DNA of 20,654 nt from Trichosphaerium sp. ATCC 40318 (lineage: Eukaryota; Discosea; Flabellinia; Trichosidae): contig JALMLS010000203.1 in assembly GCA_038496445.1 (NCBI GenBank), forward strand, positions 1-20,654, read 5' to 3'. The stretch's first letter is position 1. Every line of letters begins with the position of its first letter. Made by a program: the position numbers and the translations under genes. Below are positions 1 to 9,613 of the stretch, in pieces. A model generated the notes under the pieces. The model was not told the origin of the DNA, ran no database searches, and saw nothing but the letters and a program-made list of their open reading frames with translations.

Positions 1-18
1 CCTACACGTCTACCTTCA

Positions 19-570
19 TTATATATATCCCAATACTTTTATCAACCCTTCTTCGTTATACTGCTCATAAGCGCCATGTTCTAATCCATTCTTGTAAAAA
101 CAATAACTTTCTAAAGTTCCGTCTTTTAGAAACGTTGTACACTCTCCATTCCTCTCTCCGTCCTTTTCTGTGCATTGCATTTGTACTTGTCCACTTTTGT
201 AATACGACACGTGCTCTCCGTGACGAAAACCGTGGCGGTAATGAACAATAAAGTCAAGTTTCCCGTTTTCGTACCTATATCGGTTTTAAGGTTTGAATAC
301 ATGTTCTAGTGCGTACCAACGGCGGTAAACACCATCTCTATACCCGTTCCTCTCTGTCCATTGTTCATGGAGCGCTCCACTTTTAAAGTACGTTTTATAT
401 ACTCCATCAGTCATACTATTGACTGTTGAAAAGAAAATAGCCTTCAGGCAGTCTTTTATGTGAGTTCTAACGTAAACGACGTAGAGAAACACTAGAAGCG
501 TAATAATAGTTAAAGCTAACGCAGTCATGCCCATAATGTCCGTAGGGCATTTATGGCATTTCTTTCCCAT
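19..570 (-). CDS. Membrane-anchored MORN/YwqK-repeat protein, two exons
   Basis: Model: complement(join(19..274,317..570)), 169 aa. The ATG at 570 is followed by a short Cys/Lys head and one hydrophobic segment (about residues 16-33, ALTIITLLVFLYVVYV), so it is probably a single-pass membrane protein. The rest is degenerate MORN-variant/YwqK repeats, with the pattern GxYxxxxxxGxLxxxxxYxxGxxHG. Read straight through, the frame hits TAA at 286-288. Removing a 42-nt GT..AG intron (275..316, donor GTACGC, acceptor TATAG) joins TG to G and gives the repeat-consensus string RRWYENGKL in the same frame. That is strong internal evidence for splicing. MORN-variant repeats occur in bacteria, protists and large DNA viruses, and their function is mostly unknown. 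The start could lie further upstream if there is another exon. It is divergent from DCC1. Confidence 0.7.
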
Positions 571-729
571 GCAAAAGTCCAGAAAGTGTACAAAAGCCGA
601 AAGCTGCTCTTCGTTTTTTTTTTGTGTAGTAGTAGTGAGGCATCGGTTAGCGGAGCTTTTTCTGAACTTGCGAAACTAACGTTGACCGTTTTTTTGCAAA
701 TTGGCGCCATTTATCTGTAGATTCAAAAA
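571..729. promoter_or_regulatory. Divergent intergenic region between MORN gene and DCC1
   Basis: These 159 bases separate two divergent starts (570 on the minus strand, 730 on the plus strand) and must hold both promoters. They contain a nine-T run near 616-624 and a second T run near 691. I see no clear TATA box and no other conserved motif. Confidence 0.35.
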
Positions 730-2296
730 ATGGCAACGCAAATCGTTTGCGCGCAAGAGTTAGAAAACTACCTTCTATTAGAGGCCACCGATGAACTTCT
801 AGACAATATTAAAAATCAAGAGTACGGTTTTTACGTTTAAAATGTATCTGATGTATTAGTGTACATATCAAAGGTGGTTTTGAAGACGAAGCTGTCTTAT
901 GTACCAATGACACGACATACGACCTTAAATACGTATGATAATACCACATAACTCGTTTTGACGCGTTTATGTACAGGTGGAGTCCGCCAATTGTATTTAT
1001 GTGCTTCCTGACGACCCAAATTCAACTAAAAATTCTCGAACGTCCATTGTTGCAACTGCTTTACGTCATCTGGAGTGTAAAAAAAGAGCACCAGATCTGT
1101 CAAAATTACACAAGCTCTTACAACTGAATCCTTACGAGTATGAGCAAGAAGACGTACGAGATAATATTCTAGCACCGTATTAACTCAACACGCAAAGAGT
1201 CACCATCAAAAAGACACATTCACGTTTGACCAGCTCGTAGAGCGGATACAAGCAAGTAAAGACGAACTGAAGGCAGGTTTGATATCATTTGGCGCATTTA
1301 ACCATCAAGGTGAGCCATAAGTGCTTTAAATATTTTACTACAAGTATCAATATTTTTGGTTTTATACGCTTACTTCTAAAAGGAAAATGGCGAGTTGTTG
1401 GCCAAACCACTAACGATGAAATACTCCGAGAAATAGTGCTTACAATTAGCGCAAATGGGTACGACAAAATAATTGTGACACTTGATATTCATTGAACACA
1501 TTTGACATGTTTGAGTGATTTTTGGTGACTTTTCCTTTTGTGCTTACTGTATTTTTTTAGGTGGTCTAGCACAGCTATACCTTTTCCAAAATGTTTAAAA
1601 CAGTTGGAAGACTTAGAAGATAAGCCATTCCCTAATAATGTAGTAAAGCATTTATTGGAACAGTACACAGAGATGATTCCTGATAGTGAAAATGTTACAC
1701 TTCGTTCATCAAAAGTGTGCAAGTACGACCTCATTTTTTTGTTACATCATGATACATTATACACAAGTGTTGTAGTATTTTTTGTTGTGCTAAAGCCAAT
1801 TTAATTAGGTCGTGCGCTTATTCTTTGCTTGCAAAGAAAAATAGTTGTGAAATTTCGAGTTTTCTTGCTGAGTGGCAAGACTTGCTTCCTCATGATGTTA
1901 TCCCTGATTTAACTGATATAGCAGGTATTGGACTAACTGAAAAAAAGGTTCGTAAATATAAACGATATTTTTTTGATTCAAAATATTAATGACGTTTTTT
2001 GTTTTAGGGTAGTGAGACTCATGTTGTGTACTTTCCAAACAATTCTCTTCCAACTGAAGCAAAGGAGAGATTCCGAGTTCTATTCCAGCGAAAACCCAAA
2101 TGGAAAAGAGAAGAAATAACACCTTACTTGACGTACGTCGGTTTGTTCTTCTGGTTTCAGAGTTAGACAAATCTCATTTTTTGTCATTTACAGGAGTATG
2201 GCTACGTTGCTTGGTAAGACTGTTGACCAATTACTACTTGCACATACACGCCAAAGCATTGGAGATGGTAACACGAGATTATTCAGTGCGCGGTGA
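730..2296 (+). CDS. DCC1: Sister chromatid cohesion protein DCC1 (CTF18-RFC subunit)
   Basis: Model: join(730..821,860..932,977..1153,1198..1309,1383..1458,1561..1722,1809..1947,2008..2132,2194..2296), 1059 nt, 352 aa, the usual DCC1 length. DCC1 binds CTF8 and CTF18 in the alternative clamp loader that places PCNA on DNA and supports sister-chromatid cohesion in the nucleus. Family landmarks appear in order: HIKGGFEDEAVLCT and TTYDLKYVESAN (N-terminal beta region), LHKLLQLNPYE, FTFDQLVERIQASKDEL, GKWRVVG, and winged-helix-type blocks EISSFLAEWQDLLP, YFPNNSLPTEAKERF and LFQRKPKWKREEITPYL. The C-terminus LLLAHTRQSI.. resembles the normal DCC1 end. Introns are 38-102 nt. Five of eight donors start GTACG. 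The first donor (GTACGG, 822) was chosen because it alone gives DVHIKGG in frame. No break or missing block is seen. Confidence 0.9.
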
Positions 2297-2451
2297 TTAA
2301 ATGTTTGCCTCAAAGTTGTAAATACAGTAGATTTTGTGATCGTGTTAGTTCTTGAATAGGGCTGTTAGATTGTAAGAAAGTAATACTGGTTAGACTGTAT
2401 TCGGACTAAAAGTCACTTAATTTATCCCTTTTTATTTTGTAGGTTAACCAC
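2297..2451 (+). promoter_or_regulatory. Intergenic region, probable 5' UTR intron of the CUE-like gene
   Basis: A T-rich tract ending TTTTATTTTGTAG at about 2430-2442 sits ten bases before the next ATG. A donor-like GTAAGA lies near 2372, so the downstream gene probably has an intron in its 5' leader. The 3' end of DCC1 must also lie here. No extra ORF is convincing. Confidence 0.35.
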
Positions 2452-4268
2452 ATGTCCGAGGCGCTCATTAATGAGGTGAAGGCCTCTTTGCCAGAATATG
2501 GCGGTCAGTTTGATGAAGGATACATTATTACTTGCATTAACCTATGTGAGGGTAATACTACGCAAGCTGGGCTGTTGTACAGGAACACTAGAGAGTTGGT
2601 AATAAAATAACTCTTGAAATACGCGCTCACAACTGCCTTACAGCCAGAAGGCGTAAAAAACAAACCAATATCTGATTTACCAACCTCAGGTAGAGTTCTG
2701 CGTCATCCAACGCCAGAACCGCCAAAATCATTTTCACATCAACGGTTTACAACGCCTACTTACAGGAGAAGCCGCAACAACCATAATAAAGTACGATATG
2801 TTGAAAAATCCGTCTCAACATCCCATTAGCGCCATTACTCTGACACTAAGCCTAACGTACATCGTACGCCATAATATCACTCAATAAAGAAAACCACTTG
2901 GGTCCACGCGTCAACTTACTTGAACGTGTAGTCCAGCCTGTAGAACGCAACGATGCAGACACAACAACACAGCTAAACGTGATTCAAAAATACATCGAAG
3001 GAGCTTATAGATCGTGGCTTGTTGAGAAGCTAAACTTCGTGTCACAACACATAGTGGACGACTTTATTCATGACATGAACAAAAGACATCGTGGTAGAAT
3101 AAGCAATAATATGGCCGAGTGGGATTTGACTGTTATCAAAGCTGCAATTACAAGTCCTATATTTGCAAACCTTAAGCTAAGGGAGTCTCTAAGAAAAAAG
3201 AAGGTAAGGATCGATAAAAGAAATTTTTTTCTCATTTGAACGTTGTCCGGTGCTTCCTGCTATTTATTTATTCATATGTCTTGTATATAATTATTATATC
3301 ACTTGCGCTGGATACCAGTTCAGTAATATTACCTGGCCATGAAGAATGAGCGGACTGCAGCGACTAAATTTTTTTTTGAAAGTTTTTCAGGTTTTGACAT
3401 GTGCTATTTTTTGGGCGCCTTTTTGATTACTTTACTCACTTACTTTATTTTATTAGGGTACCGAAGATGATGGTAATGCATATAAGAATTTTATTGAGTG
3501 TACACGTGTCCGTAACAGTAATCATCATAATACACAAAAGCATAGTCAGTTTGATGTTTTATTGTTTTATACTAAAGCTGCTGGTGCTTTGAATGGTGTT
3601 GTTAGTGATGAAGATTCAATGGATAATATATGTCTTAAACATATTAAAAAAATACTGTTACAGAGCGTTGGTACGTAGTTATTTTTCGAAAAGAAAAAAA
3701 AAACCACCCGATATTTTAACTGAACAAAACGCAATTGTTTTTACTTTTGTAACTCGCTACACCTGTAAAACGCTAGAATTCGCGTGGTGTATTGTAGTAG
3801 ACCCCTTTAACATTAAAATTATATGCTATGTTCTCGTGTTTTTTGTAAACTTGCTGTTAAACGGCGCAATGCAAATTTTTTTTCTCACTTTTTTTGTTGT
3901 TTAGATGATACGTCGCTCAAGAGTTTTGAATTTCATGGAATAAAGTCACATCCTATTAAAGTTAAAGTACCTATATGTGATGATTTGGATGGAATAATAA
4001 ATATGCTTACAACAACATTTAAAATCAAAAAAACATTCACCCTGCGCGACAATGAAGGAAGCTATATAATTTCAAAAGCTCATTTAAAAAATCTAACAGA
4101 AAACACTGCTATCACACTTGTTTATGATGGTATGTATTTTTCTTTTCATTATAACTCTTCTAAGGATATTTATTATTAGATATTGATACTAGCGAGAAGA
4201 GGAAACCAGATATTGATTTGGTTTATGAAAGGCCAGTAAAAAAACAAAGGTTAGATATTGTAGATTAA
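2452..4268 (+). CDS. CUE-like domain protein of unknown function, seven exons
   Basis: Model: join(2452..2598,2644..2790,2830..2863,2890..3203,3457..3670,3905..4129,4180..4268), 1170 nt, 389 aa, all phases closing. Residues 1-49 resemble a CUE/UBA-type ubiquitin-binding helix bundle (ALINEVKASLPEYG...FDEGYIITCINLCEGN..QAGLL), closest in feel to the CUE domain of ASCC2; this is an inference from pattern only. A basic, proline-containing linker follows, then an alpha-helical middle (about 115-280) and a region rich in beta strands (about 290-360, HPIKVKVPICDDLDG... TFTLRDNEGSY) that could be a ubiquitin-like fold. The tail ends in a basic KRKPD...KKQRLD stretch that may be a nuclear localisation signal. 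The third intron is only 26 nt (2864..2889). An alternative is one intron 2690..2889 that skips exon 3 and most of exon 2. I do not recognise the whole protein. Confidence 0.6.
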
Positions 4269-4467
4269 AAAAATTATGTTTATTTGTGTTCACTATTTGG
4301 ACCTACTTGTCTATGTTCACTCCTAGCCCTTAAAGTAAGGAATTCTGGAAACAATAGCTTTGCAAAGCTTCAACAAATTAGGTGTGCTGGCTGTATCAAC
4401 CACCAGTCAGTCAATCGGCTTTTCTTCTTTGCAATTAATCTTTTTTTCTATCACACGTTTTTCGATT
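4269..4467. other. Convergent intergenic region
   Basis: About 200 bases lie between the stops of the CUE-like gene (+) and the MORN gene (-). They must contain both polyadenylation signals. The short ORFs here on both strands are not supported by any motif. Confidence 0.4.
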
Positions 4468-5133
4468 TTACAACTCGCATCTACCATGCACATACTCACG
4501 TATAATACTGTCCGCAGTAAATATTCCATGCTTCCTTCCTTCGTCATCATAGTCACCTTCAAGGAGTAATGTACCAGCAGCACTCCATGACATAAAATGT
4601 CCACGATTGTAAGTATTTCGATAAAGATTACCTTCTTCCTTCTTTTTTCCGTTCCAGTGGAATTTGGTATATGGACCATCCTTTATATTGTCTACATAGT
4701 TAAACACTTCAAGCAATAAATGACTTCCACCTCTTGCATTATGACTCCACCTTTTATATTCACCATTTTTTTTACCTCTTTTATAGTTTGTTTTCTCTGA
4801 CACGTGACCATCAAGGAAATACTTTGTTTCTACTCCAATTTTCTTACCCTCTTCATATTTTGTTTCCTGGAACACTTTACGCGGTTGGCTCCACATAACC
4901 AAAAATCTACCGTGTTTCTCAAGGCTATGCGTATATCGACTTGTAACTGCTGCTACTTTGCTTAAATTAGGCCATTTAACGTAAATTTCAGTGTCAAGGT
5001 TGAATATAGCATGTTGAAGCTCAAGGGGTAAATCCAGAAGCAAGCACTCTTTATTTTTGTGCTTTTTGTCTGAAACATGTCGTTTTTTCCTCTTGCTCTT
5101 CTTCTTGGAACGCTTATGCTTACGTGTGCTCAT
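4468..5133 (-). CDS. F-box-like MORN/YwqK-repeat protein (paralog of the 450-aa gene)
   Basis: The frame opens at 5202, but the second Met at 5133 (MSTRKHKRSKKKSK) gives a more natural 221-aa start; the 23 residues before it have no recognisable features. After a very basic N-terminus (about 1-30, a possible nuclear or nucleolar signal) comes a block LDLPLELQHAIFNLDTEIYV.WPNLSK. This matches the N-terminal block of the gene at 10922-12274 (RLPLELQLDIIDLDFEVYL.WPLLSK), so the two are paralogs. The block looks like a short F-box-type motif. The remainder is about five diverged MORN-variant repeats (EEGKKIGVETKYFLDG, KRGKKNGEYKRW, GPYTKFHWNGKKKEEG). There is no intron. F-box plus MORN-variant proteins are abundant in some giant viruses and in amoebae, so a transferred origin is possible but unproven. 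Confidence 0.75.
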   Translation of the reverse strand: MSTRKHKRSKKKSKRKKRHVSDKKHKNKECLLLDLPLELQHAIFNLDTEIYVKWPNLSKVAAVTSRYTHSLEKHGRFLVMWSQPRKVFQETKYEEGKKIGVETKYFLDGHVSEKTNYKRGKKNGEYKRWSHNARGGSHLLLEVFNYVDNIKDGPYTKFHWNGKKKEEGNLYRNTYNRGHFMSWSAAGTLLLEGDYDDEGRKHGIFTADSIIREYVHGRCEL

Positions 5134-5295
5134 ACTTGAAGTGCGACAGTTGTACGTTTGACTTAAGATGTACAACTTTATAATTCCATTTCGAGACGTC
5201 ATAAAAAAGTGACACTCAGAATTCAGACGACGAATAATGTTTTTTACATTTTATGTTACAGTAGTATAACAAGCAAGCATACTCGCACATTTTCT

Positions 5296-6020
5296 TTAAG
5301 AGTGTTGTTGTGCATTAAGAAGACGAATGGCAAGCATTGTAGCTCCATAAGACAAACCCATTTTAGGATTAGTTTTAACAAAGTGTTTGTCCATTCTTAT
5401 ATCCTCGTCTAACGGCATATCGTCTGATGTACAAAAGAATGAGTGTCTGGATTGTTATCAAGCGAAATTAATATACCTATAGCTATCCACTGAGATACAG
5501 GTGCATGCTGCTCGTCCTTCTGCCACTCAGAAATCCATTGTAAAATCTCGTCTATTCAAGTGTTTTAGGCCAAGACAACATTGTAGGATACGTACCAACG
5601 CGTGATTTACCCTTTTCTTTTATTGTTGGCGTAAATCCTGCTATCAATGGGATTTTATACGCCGAAAATGTAGTATTTAGGTATTTAACGAGTTTGGGGA
5701 ACCACCTAAGCAATGTTGGTCCGTGCATAATGGAATTTGTGTTATTAATAACATAGTTTAAAGCAATGGCGTGTTTGTTGTACCTCCATGTACTGGAAAG
5801 AATCTACGCTTAGTATTAACAAACTGTGGTTGTTATAGTTTTAAAACAATCAAAAAATACTATTTTGAGCTCTGGTACGCACAATCATAGCGCTTGTATC
5901 GTCTACTATTGTTTTAAGGTGCTCGACAGTGTGCATTGCTATTCCTCCTTTACTATCGTTCATCAAGCGAAGTACGCCATCAATGTCCAGAAATATAACT
6001 TTTAATGGTTGTGCAGCCAT
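5296..6020 (-). CDS. HAD-fold phosphatase-like protein, four exons, one frameshift
   Basis: Model: complement(join(5296..5423,5477..5551,5596..5804,5883..6020)). The N-terminus PLKVIFLDIDGV carries the HAD motif I with Asp12 and Asp14. Exon 2 opens with motif II (ILSSTWRYNKHAIA). The C-terminal half has WIAIDDMPLDED, a motif-IV-like acidic cluster, followed by HFVKTNP.MGLS. This layout fits the small HAD family seen in Swiss-Army-knife RNA repair proteins, a family that handles nucleic-acid or small-molecule phosphates. Conserved sequence changes frame inside exon 2: STWRYNKHAIA is in one frame, and LNYVINN, then HGPTLLRWFPKL, in the next. The switch is at a four-A run (plus strand 5760-5763), so there is one extra base in the gene or in the assembly. 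Without it the protein would be about 182 aa. It is divergent from the WD40-PP2C gene. Confidence 0.75.
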
Positions 6021-6186
6021 CTTATGAAAAAAATGTTGAAAACCAAAAAGCGTACTTAACTTAACCTGTTGCAGATATTATAGGCGGTCTTGTGTTAGTA
6101 CACGTAGCTAATCAAGCATATTTTGGTACTTTAGCCACGTGCAACTTTTTAAGCTCGTGTATACATTTATACCGTTACAGCGCATC
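6021..6186. promoter_or_regulatory. Divergent promoter region, with probable 5' UTR intron end
   Basis: These 166 bases lie between the HAD gene start and the WD40-PP2C start. A good acceptor (ATACCGTTACAG) ends at 6180, six bases before the ATG at 6187, so the plus-strand gene may have a leader intron. Short upstream ATGs (for example 6024) close within a dozen codons. Confidence 0.35.
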
Positions 6187-9100
6187 ATGGAAACCTATGC
6201 TCCTGAGGTTACTGTGATAGATAAGATACGGTTTAAAGGTGGCGCACCTAACTGTTTCGCAAACGTTGAAGGGAATGTATGGTGTTGTTGTACAGATGGA
6301 ACCATACGCGTTTATGGCGATGTAAGTGTTTTACGTTTAGCAAAAGAATTACTGACGGTTGTAGAAATACGTGGGCTCTATTAAAGCACACGATCAGTGC
6401 ATATCTGGCATTGTACGACGTTTACGACGTAATTTCTGACTAATTGGTTGTTTTAAGGGTGCCATCGCTGGCCTTGTAGTTACTGTATGCGCAGATGGTA
6501 CTTTAATAACTTGGAATCCGAAGGTATTACTTTTTGTTTTAATACGAACAGCAATAAACCAATTTTACGCGGCGGGAGCACTGTACGCTAACGTAACGAC
6601 ATAGACAATGAAAAGCACAAAAAAGTATACTCATTCGCATCCTTTGACTTGTATTGCTGGACAACAGGGCAGTAACTGCGTGTGGACAGGTGATGCTAAG
6701 GGAAACCTCACTGTTTGGAAGGTAAGTACCAACGCTTTTTTTTTCGGTTTAAAATAGCGCTTTCGCATAGACTGCGTTGACACGCTTATTAAATCTGGAG
6801 TACAGTAGATTCTTAGGTTTCATCGTTTTTCTCTAGGCGAGTGGTAACAAACTTAAACCATCACAGAAGACCAACGTAGGGAATACAATAACAAGCGCTA
6901 AAGTTATAGCAAATGACTTGTTTATTGGCACTTTTTCTAAAGTTATAGTGTACAGCTTGGAAACAGGAAAGGCATGCAACTTGATGGCGATTTTAAGACT
7001 ATCAAACTGGAGTTTCCTTTTTCTGAGTTTTTTGAAAACTTTTTTTCTGTTTCGTTGTTTGTTGGTTTTCTGCTTCTGCTCTCTTCTTTCTCTATGTGCT
7101 TTTTTGTTATTGACCTTTGTATTAATAGGAGAAGATGGTTATTAATTTAAAACAGAAGGGGTTTGTTAACTCTATTGTTAAAGCGTCGAATGGCATATGG
7201 GTTTGTTGTGATAACTCTGTTATTGTTATTGATCCTAATTCTTTAACTAAAAACAAAGTTCGTTTTCAAAAAGAGGCACATAAAGGTGCTGTTATATGTT
7301 TAGCTCTTGTACACCTTCCAGGTGGTATAGAGCATATATGGTCTTCATCAGAAGATAAAACATTACTTATATGGGACACATGGGTGCGTTCAGCAAACAT
7401 AAAATTACTATTTTAGGCAACATGTTGTAATGATTGTTTAGAGAAAAAGGTGCATTGCAGACTTACAAGGTCACGCGTGGCCATATAGATGCGTTCATCA
7501 GTATAACAATGATGTATTTTCGGGTTCTAGAGGACCTATATTAATACGGTACTATACTGGCCTTTATTTTTGTTTTTTTCTTCGTTGGTTTCTAATTATG
7601 TTCTCTAGTTGGAGTTATAAAGTAGACCAACTTGGTTTGAATATTCATACAGCTGTGAAAAGTATTAGCGATAAAAATGGAAAGGACTTTGCTCACATCT
7701 TTACTAAGACACAAGTTGAAGTAATGGTTAGACTAACACCATTTGTGTCAATGAGCAGAATGTCTACCCTTGTTGAAGCATTTAGTGCAGCAGGTATATC
7801 AACCCTCTTAACTTAGTACTTGTACCATGCTAACGAAGTTGCAGGGCCTCAACATCCAGTAGCAATGGTTGACACCTACAAGAAGAATTGCGCTGGTAGA
7901 AGCGTCTCGATGTATCCTATTGATTCTCGTACTGGTCAACCGCAGGTATGTTTCGTTACCTCCGTGTTGGAGTATGGTGACTGACAGTTTCTTTTTAATA
8001 GGGTAATCCTATTTGTGACAGTTTTAAAATCACTGGGTTTGAGAATGGACTAGTTGCAATGTGTTTATGTGACGGTTGCAGGTAATGATTTTCTTGTTGT
8101 TACAAAAAAGAAAGTTGATTGTGATCTTAGTTGGGGAGATGGACCAAGCAATGCTGCTGAAGCAGCACGTAATATGTTTGTAAAACGGGTTATAAGTAAG
8201 GCTTCATACACTTCTAAAGTTGTTTCTCTAATCATACTTTACAGATTGCTTGCCTCTTTTTTGTGATACACATATATCAGGTGTTTATTTAATGGATGCT
8301 TTGACTAAAGCACATGATGCAATACTCGCATTACATCCAGCTGTACGTTTGATAGCTGCTTTCGTAGTTTTTCATGTTTGTTTTCTTATTTTATTCGGAT
8401 ACAGGAAGAAGTATATCGTTGTGGTACTACAACACTTGTTGGTGGATATATTGCTCCTGTACAAGATAGTAAAGGTATGGTTTTTTTGTTCGAGGTTTTT
8501 ATTGACACGTTTATAGATAATTGGTTACTCCAACTTATATCTGTTGGTGATTGCAAAGCGTATAGATTCAAAACAGAAACAAAATCTATAGTTGACCTGA
8601 CAACAGGAAATAGAGGAGTACGTCATAACCATATTTATTATTGTGGTTTGTTTTTCTCACTTTTGTTAGAGTAATGATGGTAGAGATCCTGGTGGTCGTT
8701 TAGGACCACGTGTAGGATCAGATCCTGATCTTAGAAATGTTATGATTGTACAACAGATATGTAAAAAAGGAGATGTTATCATTGTTGTTAGTGATGGTAT
8801 ACATGATAACCTTGGTATGGCATATTTTTCTCGCAACTTTTTTTTATCTTCTTGAAGTCTAAGTAAGGTTTTTTATTTAGAGCCTGAGAAGCTTAGTGTA
8901 CCGCCACAGTCAGTAGTACCTTCTCTTGCGCCTACAGTAACGTGGGATCAATTTTATGAGACAGATGATTCAGATCCTGCCTTGACAAAATTTTCAGAAA
9001 AATTGATGCAACGTATTGTATCTCTTGGAGTACGCTTTGTCCTTTTCACCTTTTCCTTCTGTTCTCCATATGGATTGTTTTCAATTATATTATTGTAGAT

Positions 9101-9378
9101 AGATTTTCTTATGACGTGATTTTTAGGGTGTAGATGAGGAGATTTGTTGCAGTTCAGTGGTTGATAAAGTATTGGCATATGTTGATAAAATAACACTAAA
9201 ATCAAGAGTTTGGATGGAAGCCAATCCAAATCAACCATTACCAAAGGATTATAAAAGATTCCCTGGAAAGCTTGATCATAGCACTGTAGTTGCATTTAAA
9301 GTAGGTGCAACGTATACTGATGATAGTAATAATAGTAATGCGAAAACACCAAAAAAGGATAAAAAACCTGTAAAATAG
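6187..9378 (+). CDS. WD40 beta-propeller fused to PP2C-like protein phosphatase, 17 exons
   Basis: Model: join(6187..6321,6365..6412,6458..6523,6605..6721,6837..6971,7129..7383,7442..7548,7609..7793,7845..7945,8002..8081,8131..8195,8245..8342,8405..8474,8517..8617,8670..8814,8881..9029,9127..9378), 2109 nt, 702 aa. All 16 junctions keep frame. Residues 1-300 hold six or seven WD-type blades ending DGTIRVYGD, DGTLITWN, KGNLTVWK, DKTLLIWD and ILIRWS. Residues 350-690 are a PP2C-type Ser/Thr phosphatase: LCDGC (metal Asp, about 407), CGTTTLVGG (about 470), VGDCKAYR (about 497), GGRLGPRVG, VVSDGIHDNL (about 562) and KLDHSTVVAF (about 670). The metal-binding Asp positions look retained, so activity is plausible. 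The propeller probably recruits substrates. One junction (6972) needs a GC..AG intron. The tail is Lys/Asn-rich low complexity. Confidence 0.85.
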
Positions 9379-9453
9379 ACGTAACATGACAAAAAAAACC
9401 GTTCAAAACAATTAGCTTTTTTATCTTGAGTGCAACTTGTATGTCACGTAGAT

Positions 9454-9505
9454 ACTACAAGCCTTTTACGCTTTGCGTAAGTCAAACGAACAAGAACCTT
9501 GTAGT
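9454..9505. repeat. Nested inverted repeats in intergenic region 9379-9613
   Basis: ACTACAAG (9454-9461) pairs with CTTGTAGT (9498-9505). Inside is a tight hairpin, TTACGC-TTT-GCGTAA (9466-9480). An 11-base palindrome TCGCTAAGCGA follows at 9514-9524. All three lie 90-160 bases upstream of the alpha/beta hydrolase start. They could be a small structured RNA or a protein-binding promoter site; I cannot tell which. The rest of the 235-base gap shows nothing. Confidence 0.45.
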
Positions 9506-9613
9506 CTGAGATCTCGCTAAGCGAAAGAAATCAATGCCGTTACTTTTCTGTGAAAAACACGTGTTGGCGAATATTTCCGAACTGTTTTAAGCGTTCTGAA
9601 TCATTATTTTGAT

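Noticed and set aside
3401-3904. Long hydrophobic open frames (3401-3592, 3593-3904) as possible membrane proteins
   Set aside because: They overlap, in another frame, exon 3457-3670 of the CUE-like gene and its T-rich flanking introns, and have no family features.
4284-4679. Short ORFs antisense to or past the MORN gene end
   Set aside because: They are frame shadows of the MORN gene or T-rich intergenic sequence; no motif or splice logic supports them.
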